Shown here piece by piece: positions 25,001 to 34,115 of a stretch of DNA of 64,000 bases. The position numbers and the translations under genes were made by a program. The number at the start of each line of letters is the position of its first letter. The first letter of the stretch is position 1. Source of the DNA: Sporothrix humicola (Eukaryota > Ascomycota > Sordariomycetes > Ophiostomatales > Ophiostomataceae); NCBI GenBank assembly GCA_021396245.1, contig WNYE01000005.1, positions 1-64,000 of the forward strand, in the 5' to 3' direction. A model generated the notes under the pieces. It had not been told where the DNA came from and made no database searches. It was given only the letters and a program-made list of their open reading frames with translations.

Positions 25001-26929
25001 CGTAATGGTCGTAATGAAAGTCGCAACAGAGTCGCAGCGGTAGTTGAGGACAGGGCACGTTGTGGTGGTTGCGTCTGACGACAGTATCGGAAACCCGAAG
25101 AAAGGGCTGGGCAGGGCTCTTGGGTTCTGGACTTTTGGACATTTGGGGCAAATGCTCACTTTCTCACACCTTCCACGTTTTCCCATTTCTCATCTCCCTT
25201 TCTCTTTTTTGCGACTCGTTGTTTCCTCTACTTTTTGAGCTCCTTCTGGGGCAGAAAGCAGAAAGAGGAAACAAATACCGACTGCACGACAACATGCGGA
25301 CCTTCCCCCCGAGATTAATCTGGATTCTCTCGTCGGTAGGCCTTGCCTCTTACCGCTTAGCGGGGGTTGATCGCTGTGGCTCCAGGGAGCTTTCCCCGCA
25401 TAAACAGATTCCTTCCGGTAGAAAATGGCCGAGGGATAACGCATTTCACTCTTTTGATCCTTCCTTCTTTTGACTTCCTCCCCACGCTGGCGCCTTCCAG
25501 ATTCGTGTCTAGCGCCGCGACTTTTGACCTCAAACGATGTAAAAGAACCCAAAAAACGACGTCAGTCGATTCGTGGAAAGAAGCGAAAGAGATGCGACAT
25601 AGTCGAGGAAGGGGTGTGTCGATGCAACAAGTACGTCGTAAATGACAAAAGAAGAAAGCAACCTAACGACAAGAGAGACGAAAAAAAGGTCAATGCATAC
25701 CAAGGTCGGCGACGAGTTGAGAATTTACATATAGAATCGAATTTGAAGAACCGAGATACGGTGTCGAGAAAGGAGAGGAGAAAGAAGTGATTTTGAAAAG
25801 GGAAAACGACAAAGAAGAGAAAAGTGAATCATTTGTACGCCGTTTAACAGCAACTTGAGGCTCTCATTAACTCACGATCTCAAGTCGACACGTGCATTAC
25901 GACGACTATCTCATGGCCGTTTTCTCTCCACGTACATATTTCCGCCTTCGGACGATCGTTTTCTTTTTTCCTCATTTATCATTATTTTTTATTTGTGCCC
26001 CGGTGCCTCGACACGGGAGACAATGAGGTGCCGAATGGAGATGGGGAACGAAGAGAGCTAGAAAGCTGGATGAGGGGAAAGCGCAAGAAAAAAGAAGAAA
26101 AAGACGAGCAAAGCAAGCAAGCGAGTGTCGATCTTTGCCTGTCCCCTCCACACCCCATTGATAGCTTTTGCGCCTCGTCGTCATCACACGATAGGGTGAA
26201 AGAGAGAGAAAAAAGAGAACAACAGTTATTCTCAAGGATGCCTTGCAGTCCCAACTTTCTCCATCCACACAACTACTCGTCTTCTTGTAGACTGTCGGCT
26301 CTCACTGTCGCATTGTGAGGGTTGACCGCAAAACGGCCGCAAAAGGTGCATATACATGTCCACGGGATATCCGACGGGGTTTGCCACATCTTTGCATGTC
26401 GAGCAAGACAACACTCTATCTCCATGCATGTCTCTCATGTTTCTCGACTCCCCCATGTTCTTTTTCTTCTCATCTCCCCAGTCTCTCCATGAGACCCTCT
26501 CCATTCTCCATCCACTCCGCAGTTGCAGTTGCATTTCCCCTCACTTTTTTCTTACATTTGTCTCTCACTTTTTTATCTCTCACTTGTGCATTTGTTTCTC
26601 TCACTCCGTTCATGTTGTACTGCCAGAGTATCATTCTGGCCAAAAGATGAGCGATCTTATGGTAGCTCCGTACCAGCGTATGCCGAACCTGTCCTCCGTT
26701 CTCTTGTACTTTTGTACTTCCGCACTCTTTGTAGTCTCGCAATTTGTAGTCTTTCCCCCGCGTTCCTGGCCAGCAAAAGGTCCGGGCATGCACCGTCCAT
26801 GAAAAGGATAGAAGAAGGATGGATGAAGCCGTCTCACAGCGTCGTTGCTGTCCATCATTTTATTTCTTTCCTCATCGTCCTCTCTCCCGTCCCTTCTCAC
26901 CTGAATTTATTTAAATAGAAGCGTGTGCT

Positions 26930-27337
26930 CCCCAAAGTTTTCTTTGTTTTACGTTTCTCGTCCTTTTTTTTTCCTGCCTTTTCTCTTGTCTTGCCTTCCT
27001 GCCCATCAACCTTCACCGCGAGATTGACAAGATCGCCACCGCTGATCCCTTATTGCCCACTTTCTCTTGAACACTCTTCCCCCTCTCGTTGGTCACACAA
27101 CGTCATGTGAAATAGTTTCACTCTTTCTTAACCAGCTCATCATCCATTTTATTTCTCTCGTCGCCAGATTTGTTTTCATCCATTCACCATCCATTTATTT
27201 TGTGTGTTTCGTGCTTCATCAACGTTGACGTCGGCACTTGAATACCAAGCTTTCTCCAAGCCCGCCAAGCTCGACAAAGCTTCTCTTTCGTCTTTTAGAC
27301 CAATAGTCCCAACACCCTTCCCACCATCATCGCCGCC
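26930..27337 (+). promoter_or_regulatory. Pyrimidine-rich promoter/leader of the Dal5-like permease
   Basis: About 400 bp of T/C-rich DNA, with repeated CATCCATTTATTT and CCATTCACCATCCATTTA words, leads into CGCCGCCATGG at the permease start codon. This is a strong fungal start context. No specific regulator site can be assigned. Confidence 0.45.
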
Positions 27338-28988
27338 ATGGATAAACCAACAGAAACTCGGCTCGAGGACGGCTCAACGGTCGCCGCCGACGCCAATGAA
27401 AAAACCGCCAACAACTTCGACAACATCAACAACAACGAAGCCGCAGTCGGGACTGCCGCTCCTGAAGGCTACCGCTATGTCGACATCGACCCGGCCACCG
27501 AAAAGCGCCTGCTGCGCAAAATGGACAGCGTCCTCGTGACGCTCGTGTTTGTCTGCTATCTGCTCGCCTTCCTCGACCGCTCCAACATTGGCAATGCCCA
27601 GACCGCCGGCATGGGCGAGCAGCTCGGCTTCGACGACGCCCACTACCAGTGGCTGCTGACCATCTTTTACATCCCCTACATCATCTTTGAGTGGGCGGCT
27701 ATCTTTTGGAAGATTGTGCCGCCGCACATCTGGGCCGCTGGAAATCTCGTGGTTTGGGGCCTGGCATCGTCCTTGCAGGCGGCCGCGTTCAACTGGGCCG
27801 GGCTGATGGCCTGCCGCTGGTTCCTGGCCATGGCCGAGGCCGCGTTTAGCCCCGGCGTGCCGTATCTGCTGTCGTTCTTTTATAAGCGCCACGAGCTCGG
27901 CTTCCGGTGCGGCATCTTCCTGTCGGCTGCACCGCTGGCCACGACGTTTGCCGGCGCTCTGGCCTATGGCATCACGTCGGGCCATTCCGCCCTGGCCAAC
28001 TGGCGCCTCTTGTTCCTCGTCGAGGGCCTGCCGACGCTCATCATGGCCGTCGTCGTCTTCTTTTATCTGCCCGACTCGCCCGACACGGCCAAGTTCTTGA
28101 CGGAAGAAGAGCGCGAAGTCGCTCGTGCCCGCACTGTCCTCCAGACCGGCCAAGAGGGCAAGGAGCGTCTCGGCATGAGCGGCATCAGCGTGCGCGCCAT
28201 TATCGACACCTTCCGCCAGCCGCAGACTCTCATTATGCCTCTAATGGTGAGTCCCCCTTTCTCCCTGGATTTTCATCCCTTATCGTTCTCTCGCACCCTG
28301 CTCACCACTAACTTATCAGTACTTCTCCTGCAATGTCTCGTTTGCGTCGCTGCCCGTCTTCCTCCCCGCCATCTTGACGACAATGGGTTTCACGAGCATC
28401 GATGCCCAGGGCCTGACGGCGCCTCCGTATTTCCTGTCGTTCCTCGTCTGCATCGCCACCACCTACTTGGCCGACCGTGTCCGCCAGCGTGGCCTCATTA
28501 TTGCCTGCCTCTCCATCATGGCCGGTATCGGCTATGTCTTGCTGGCCACGGTCCACCTCGTTGCCGTCCGCTATCTCGGCGTGTTTCTGGCTGCTGCCGG
28601 CGTCTTCCCGGCCATTGCCAACATCCTGCCGTGGGTCCTCAACAACCAGGGCACCGACACCAAGCGCGGCGTCGGCATTGCCATGCTCAACATCATCGGC
28701 CAGTGCGGCCCCATCCTGGGCACCCGCATCTTCCCCGTCACGGACAAGCCGTACTACGTCAAGGGCATGTCTGTGTGTGCCGCGTTCATGTTCTTCAACG
28801 CCATTCTGGCCATGGGTCTGCGCCAGTACTTTGTCGTCCAGAACCGCAAGCTCGAGCTGGCCGAGGCCGAGGCTGCCGACAATCTGCAGCGGGCATCGTC
28901 GACGTCTGGCCACCCGGAGAAGGGCAACGCCCTGGCCCACGACCTGACCGAGATTGAAGGCACCTTTGGCTACCGCTATGTCCTGTAA
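27338..28988 (+). CDS. MFS permease, allantoate/anion:cation symporter (Dal5-like) family
   Basis: Two exons, join(27338..28246,28320..28988), give 525 residues. The 73-nt intron (GTGAGT, CACTAAC branch, CAG) lies between codons after PLM and restores YFSCNVSFASLPVFLP. Unspliced reading shifts frame and yields a false Arg/His-rich tail. About 65 residues of Asn/Glu-rich N-terminus precede the first helix (VLVTLVFVCYLLAFLDRSNIGNAQ), which carries the LDR.N.GNA signature of this family. ACRWFLAMAEAAFSPGVPYLLSFFY (loop plus helices 4-5) and LFLVEGLPT are also typical. Eleven to twelve helices can be traced. Family members import allantoate, ureidosuccinate, nicotinate, biotin or other carboxylates with protons; the substrate here is not predictable. 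It acts at the plasma membrane by family inference. Confidence 0.92.
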
Positions 28989-29287
28989 GGTGGATTGTTA
29001 GACTGTTAGATTGTCAGCGTTTGGTAATTACGGAGGACGTGAACTATATCCAGCGAGGAAATATGGGAAGGAGAAATAAGTATCTAATAGGTTATCCAAT
29101 GTGTTATATGTTCTAATATATGACTATTCTTCGCAATGAGAATGCTGAAATGAATGAAAACAAAATTAGATCATTGGTCACAGTAAGTGTGACGCCAAAA
29201 ATGGAAAGAAAGAAAGAAACCTGGTATCATAATATCACATTATATTGCACAATTAAACCCGTTCCAATGGCCTGCAGCACACCCGTA
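28989..29287. other. Convergent 3' region
   Basis: A 299-bp interval between the permease stop and the stop of family member B. The part from about 29165 is similar to the 3' flank of member C near 31150 and belongs to the tandem duplication. Confidence 0.5.
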
Positions 29288-30524
29288 TCATGGCAGTTCG
29301 TGATAGATACGGGGTGATGGGGCTGTGGCAGGGACAGCGCCGTCTTCAAGCTCTGATGCCCCGTGGTATCCCGACGTTGCAATTTCCGGCGGTACTGTCC
29401 TATATTCCGCCTTCTCTTTGGAATAGTAAAAGGCACCGGCGGATAGCTCAGCAGATGTTGCTTGTGACGAAGATGACTGTTCGGTTGCAGGTACTTCTGC
29501 AACATCCGGGTCCGGGTCCGGCTGCGTCTCGTTTCGGCTCTTCCGTCGCCGTGTTCGGAATAGATATATGGCGGCGCCAAGCAGGGCAAAAACAACAAGC
29601 AGTGCTCCCACCACGATGCCAGCAATGGCTCCGTTTGATAAGTGGTTTGCCGGTGCAGGTGGTGCCACAGTGTCTGTGTTTTGTGCAGATGGCGGCGGCG
29701 ACGTGCCGGGTGTTGCCGCACTCGTGCTGTTGATCGGATACTTGCTCAAGTCGCTGTCACGCCGTATGAGCTGGATCATGGGCGCAAACTGCATGGCAAA
29801 GGAGGCAACCGAGGTGGACAGTGTTGAGCCAGAGGTGATCGTCATTGGATAGGAATGTGCTGCCAGTGTTTCAAGCACAGTCTCTTTGCCATTGTTGCAT
29901 GTTTCCACGACCACGTGAGTATTAGAGGCAATATTTACGTAGGACTGCAATGATGCAGTATTATTCTGAAATGCAAATTGGCAGAAGTAGCCTCTTTTGT
30001 CCATGAATTGATAAATGTTTTGTTAGCAAAGTTGACGCAGACACACAGACAATGCCGCAAAGGATGTTGCAAGCTATGCTTCCAAATTCTAGAAGACAAG
30101 ATGAAACTTACGTCGGACAGCACCCTATGGCCGTTTCTCCCGCTGACGGGGGAAACGCAAAGACGGTGTTGATATACGAAGAAGCTTCGCACGCTGTCGT
30201 GTAACCGGCAGGGCACTGTATGCCAGGCGAGTAGTATCCCTGAACGTTGTACGACGCGGAAAAGAGAATGTTCGTCGTGGTATCAGAGAATGGCGGCCAG
30301 CAGTCTTTCAGGTTGGGAAGGTCATCGTCGCCATCGCAGCGTCGGCCTTGCTGGAATCTAGGAAATAAAGTGCCGAATTCATCTCCCGAAGCCGCGTGAA
30401 GTGCAGAGCAAGCGGCTGGGGGTGTGAATCTCGTAACGAGAGGCCCGAAGTTGAGAAAATCTGGTCTTGTTACAGAGGAAGACGAGGAGGAGGAGGAAAT
30501 TGATGGCGACGGAGACGAGGACAT
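29288..30524 (-). CDS. Cys-rich single-pass membrane protein, family member B
   Basis: Two exons, complement(join(29288..29993,30112..30524)), give 372 residues. The 118-nt intron (GTAAGT, TTTGCTAAC branch, AAAG acceptor) splits the Thr codon of CCPTGYFC in the same phase as in members A and C. The start is a Ser-rich stretch (MSSSPSPSISSS) without a typical signal peptide. Conserved cysteine words include RRCDG, DCWPP, QCPAGYTTAC, GCCPTGYFC and VETC. The juxtamembrane block APMIQLIRRDSDLSKY is followed by a Pro-rich linker, a membrane helix at about 259-283 and the stop-transfer FRTRRRK. The tail is about 90 residues, acidic and Ser-rich, ending YHELP. It is closest to member C next to it. 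Function unknown; a cell-surface sensor or adhesion role is only a guess from topology. Confidence 0.8.
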
Positions 30525-31276
30525 ATTGGGCGATGGATATTTGCCTGTGTTCTGTGTCTGCAGGGCATATCATCTAGAACGCAGAAACAAGAAGAAGAAA
30601 AAGAAGACAGGGTGTAGAAGAGGAAACGAGGGGAAAAAGTCGCGCAAAGAGAGAGACAGAAAAAAAAAAAAAAAAAAAAAAAACAAGAACAAGAAACAAG
30701 AAGCAGAGGGATTGCAGAAACCAAAGAGAGTTGGGACGAGTACACAAATACACCCAGGCGCGTAGCCATGTGGGCGGCTAGGAGGGCGGCTAGACTGACT
30801 ATGCAATGAAAATATTAAATAAATCAAAGTGTCGGTCGAAAACGATGTGGGTGGTGAGATCTCTGGTGACTGCGAAATGTATGTAAATTGCTATGTAACT
30901 AGAATCACCGCTGATCCTGTACGACTTCCTCTCTTCTGAAGGAAGCTATACAATTGATCTGTGTGGTGAATTCGTTGCCTTTCGAAGAGTACGATTTGCA
31001 GGCGAATTGGCGGCGACGAGACTTTGTATACGGCATTTGCTCGTTACCCCTATCTTTTGTAGAGCTCGCCGTCTAACCCGCCAGGCCCAGAGCCTCGCCT
31101 AGGGCCTGGCACGTGACCTCTGTACGCATTCATACCGACACAAAGTGTAATGAGATTGTTAGTCACTTTAAGTGTGACGCCGGAAACGAACAAATCAATA
31201 ATCAAAAGTGAAAACTGGTATCATTTGTGAAAATGCACGGATCAAACGCATCCCATTAGCTTGAGCTACACCAATG
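30525..31276. other. Spacer between members B and C
   Basis: The left part is the 5' flank of member B and is CT-rich on its coding strand. A run of 24 A lies at 30660-30683 on the plus strand. The right part (31150-31276) is the 3' flank of member C, related to that of member B. No gene seen. Confidence 0.5.
30660..30683. repeat. Homopolymer tract, 24 A
   Basis: An uninterrupted A run about 140 bp upstream of the start of the minus-strand member B, embedded in purine-rich DNA. On the coding strand this is a poly(dT) promoter element, a nucleosome-disfavouring sequence in fungi. Confidence 0.8.
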
Positions 31277-32602
31277 TCATGCCAGCTCATGAAAGACACC
31301 GGGAGGCGGTGTTGGGAAGGGGCCTGGGGCTGGGAATGGGCCATCTCCGATTTCTGGTGACACTTGGTAGTGCGGCGCTGGGTGAGCTTCTTGTGGTACA
31401 TGCGTATATTCCACCTTCTCATTTGTATAATAGACAGGAGCAGCGGCCAGCTCAGCAGATACAACTCGTGTAGAAGGACTTTGTTCGACCGGAGGTTGTT
31501 TATAAACAGGAGCAGCGGCCAGCTCAGCCGATATAACTCGTGTGGAAAAGGGCTGTTCGGCCGGAGGTTGTTCTGCAAAATCCGGGTCCGGCTGGGTCTC
31601 ATTCTGAGTCTTCCGTCGTCGGGTCCGGAACAGATAGATGACGGCTCCAAGCATAGCAAAAACACCGAGTAGAGTTCCTACCACTATGCCCGCAATGGCC
31701 CCTTTTGATGGGTGCTTAGAATGTCCTGAATATGCAGCAGGGTCTGTATTTTGTGATGAGGGAGGTGGCGAGGTCCCGGGTGTCGCCGCAGCCGTGTCGT
31801 TGCCCAAATAACTGCTCAGATCACTGTCTCGCCGAATAAGCTCGATCATGGGTGAAAGTTTCATAGCAGTGGGGAAGAAATTGACGGATGCTTTCGACGA
31901 GTCCTCAACGGTCAATGGGTAGGTATGCGGTGACATTGTTTGAAATATACCCTGTGAACCAGCGGTACAGGTGCCCGCGACGACGGTTACGTCGGAGGCA
32001 AGGGCCATACAGGTTTGTGACACCACACCCCGTTGATTCAGGGTTTGACAAACATAGCCTCTGTAAATACATATCAAAAGATATTTGTTAGTGTGTGCCA
32101 AAATAATAGAAAAAAAAGATATAAGGCAGGGTCGAACTAACGTCGGGCAGCATCCAATGGCCGTCTCTCCATGTGAAGGCGCAAACACAAAAAAGCTGCT
32201 GGTATCTGGGTATCCTATGCAGGCTGTAAAATAGCCGGAAGGGCAGTTTATGCCTGGTGAGAAGTACCCTTGAGTATGGTAGGTATAAGTAGAGCTCGTG
32301 GTGGAGCCAGTAATAGGTGGCCAACAATTTTTTAAGTCGAGAAAGTCGCTATTGCCACTGCAGGTTCGACCCGCCTGAAGAATGAGGTGGGAATTGTCGT
32401 AGTATAGCGAGCTTATCGGGGCTGTGACCAAGGATGAGCAGATATCTGGGGGAGTGAAAACTTCAACGAGAGGGCCTTGATTGGCTGATTCTGGCCTCGT
32501 GGCGGTAGAAGAGGACGAGGAAGATGGCGTGGGGGACGGGGAGGACGACGATGATGATGAATAATGAGAAGAAGAAGGTGAGGAGGTGGAGGAAGAAGAC
32601 AT
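31277..32602 (-). CDS. Cys-rich single-pass membrane protein, family member C
   Basis: Two exons, complement(join(31277..32060,32142..32602)), give 414 residues. The 81-nt intron (GTTAGT donor, TTACAG acceptor) contains no stop and is a multiple of three, so unspliced reading looks open, but the relatives show it is removed to give CCPTGYVC. I place the start at 32602 (MSSSSTSS), which matches the starts of A and B; an in-frame ATG at 32659 would add 19 residues. Features are a long Ser-rich N-terminus, conserved cysteines (DICSS, RTCSG, NCWPP, NCPSGYFTAC, QTCMAL, GTCTAG), SPMIELIRRDSDLSSY, a membrane helix at about 274-299, FRTRRRK, and a tail with a duplicated 24-residue unit (STRV[IV]SAELAAAPVY). 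The function is not known. Confidence 0.8.
   Translation of the reverse strand: MSSSSTSSPSSSHYSSSSSSSPSPTPSSSSSSTATRPESANQGPLVEVFTPPDICSSLVTAPISSLYYDNSHLILQAGRTCSGNSDFLDLKNCWPPITGSTTSSTYTYHTQGYFSPGINCPSGYFTACIGYPDTSSFFVFAPSHGETAIGCCPTLVRPCLISFFSIILAHTNKYLLICIYRGYVCQTLNQRGVVSQTCMALASDVTVVAGTCTAGSQGIFQTMSPHTYPLTVEDSSKASVNFFPTAMKLSPMIELIRRDSDLSSYLGNDTAAATPGTSPPPSSQNTDPAAYSGHSKHPSKGAIAGIVVGTLLGVFAMLGAVIYLFRTRRRKTQNETQPDPDFAEQPPAEQPFSTRVISAELAAAPVYKQPPVEQSPSTRVVSAELAAAPVYYTNEKVEYTHVPQEAHPAPHYQVSPEIGDGPFPAPGPFPTPPPGVFHELA
31434..31577 (-). repeat. 72-bp in-frame tandem repeat in member C
   Basis: Two copies, offset exactly 72 bp, share the core AGGAGCAGCGGCCAGCTCAG and GGAGGTTGTT with a few substitutions between them. 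The repeat encodes two successive 24-residue units in the cytoplasmic tail and keeps the reading frame. Member B has one related unit (SQATSAELSAGAFYY). Confidence 0.88.
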
Positions 32603-34115
32603 ACTGGGCGGTAAAGATATGGCTGTACCAGTACATTCAGAGAATAGGATCCTGGACACATACCGAACAAGAAGAAGAGGTCATGGAAGAGAAGAAACAG
32701 AGAAATCATGATAATTTGAGAGAGGGGGGCGGGTACAGATCAAATACATCCAAGCGTTGGGCCATGCGGGCGGCCAGAAGGTCGACCAGATGGGCCATCG
32801 GCCCCTCAACTTTCTTTCTTGGACATTCTTCGTTTCGAGGCGGCCCACGTTATGCCCGAACACTCTTTATGCTACTGTCGCTTCGACCATGGAACTAGGT
32901 CAGAAGAGAACTGTGCCATGCAAAAGAAGGAAATATGGTGTTTCTGTACCCATGTCAGAAAGGTCAGTCAAGATGGCCGCATACAGACGAGGCCATGTCA
33001 CGGATGCGTACCATTATTGGTGGTGTTACGATGCAGTTCTCATCACAATTCTCTCATAACCCTGTCAAGGTGCCATGATGTGTGTAAATAATGACTGCCC
33101 AGTCAAGGCAGTCAAGGTTCGAGCCAAGATGGAGAGGGTGAGGGGACGAGCTCCCGGGTAAATTTGTGCCGTTGACGCAGCCCGTACTCCATGATAATGT
33201 GTGTCCCATGCCGTTGCTCCCAATTTAACAGTTGATAAACGGTTTTGTGGTGGTCTGTTGGTTTTGGAGACCCATGTCCCAAAGAGAAAAAGAAAGTAAA
33301 AAAGTATGGCTGAGGGCTGTGATTCTGTGATGCTGTGACCAGGAGACGGCCCCCAAGTCGTATTGCAGAATGTGGCGAGTGACGGGCGTGATTAGGTGTG
33401 GGACGGGAGCGGGCATTGCCTGTCGGTCGTGCGGTTTGTGTTAGATAGGCCTTTGAGCGACCTGGGACGGGAAAAAGAAAAAGCAAAAACCAAGACGATG
33501 AAGACGAAAAATAACAAAGTGGGAAAAGGAGAGAAGGCAAAGACGAATAAGGGCTGAGGAAAATTAAGGCGCCGTGTTTTCAAAGCAAGTGCAGAAGTGG
33601 ATGTAACAACACGAGCCAAAAAGGGAAAGAAGGTGTAAGGTGCAGATTATGTGCACAATATGTGCACATAATGTGCAAAATCGGACGTGTTTCCGGCGGT
33701 CGTGGCTTCCCGATTGGGTCTTCCGGCGCGAAGGATGGCAGGAACGGTAGGCAGCAGCAGGCAACAACAGGCAGCCACGGCGTGAGACGGAAGGAGGGGC
33801 CCGGCGGCCGAAAATCGACTGAAAAATTTGGCCCGGGAAAGAGCGACGGGGCCGGCGAAGTGGGATACAAAAGGAGGTCGTCCGTCTGTTTATTTCGGGT
33901 GCAAATGTTTCCGTATCCCGCTCCGCATTCATTCTCCGAACCGTCGAATCTCACTACAAGCTAGCACGATCACTCCAGCCCTGTTACATCTTGCAAGTAT
34001 GTATGCCGTGTTGCGCTAAGAGCCAATCAAGACGCCATCTAACTCATCACATACAAAAAACACGAACTGACCAGGCAAATTCAGCCGTTTTCTTCAAACA
34101 AAATCCCCAGTCAAT
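32603..34115. other. Divergent intergenic region between member C and the sirtuin
   Basis: About 1.5 kb. The first 190 bp belong to the duplicated flank of member C. An inverted repeat lies at 33647-33671. The tract 33460-33560 is purine-rich. Open frames here are short and unbiased. I see no gene. Confidence 0.45.
33647..33671. promoter_or_regulatory. 11-bp perfect inverted repeat upstream of the sirtuin
   Basis: TTATGTGCACA and its exact reverse complement TGTGCACATAA flank the triplet ATA, and a third ATGTGCA copy follows directly. Each arm contains the palindrome GTGCAC. The position, about 450 bp before the sirtuin start, fits a dimeric transcription-factor site, but no factor is assigned. 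Confidence 0.5.

Larger units (their letters stand above)
15737..27337. other. 11.6-kb gene-poor interval
   Basis: I can support no protein gene here. Many open frames exist, the longest 369 codons at 23293-24402 from a GTG, but none shows the strong C/G third-position bias of the confirmed genes and none carries a domain I recognise. Composition is mixed: purine-rich at 15.9-16.04 kb, pyrimidine-rich at 22.14-22.33, 26.4-26.6 and 26.93-27.33 kb (the last being the permease promoter). Short palindromes and direct repeats occur (19.06, 20.17 and 22.56 kb). Small secreted-protein genes with several introns could be missed by eye. Confidence 0.4.
29165..32790. repeat. Tandem segmental duplication carrying family members B and C
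   Basis: The two genes are related over their full length, and the similarity extends past both ends. Downstream of the stops, 29168-29290 and 31155-31280 share TAAGTGTGACGCC, CTGGTATCAT and further words in the same order. Upstream of the starts, 30741-30790 and 32731-32785 share GTACA...CAAATACA.CCA.GCG and GGGCGGC. The duplicated unit is therefore about 1.6 kb, roughly 29165-30790 and 31150-32790, both in the same orientation. Confidence 0.78.

Noticed and set aside
28247..28957. Unspliced extension of the permease frame
   Set aside because: Reading through the intron gives a frame-shifted Arg/His/Pro-rich tail; the spliced frame yields proper membrane helices.
33100..33130. AAGGTTCGAGCC resembling a tRNA T arm
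   Set aside because: No acceptor or anticodon stem can be built around it.
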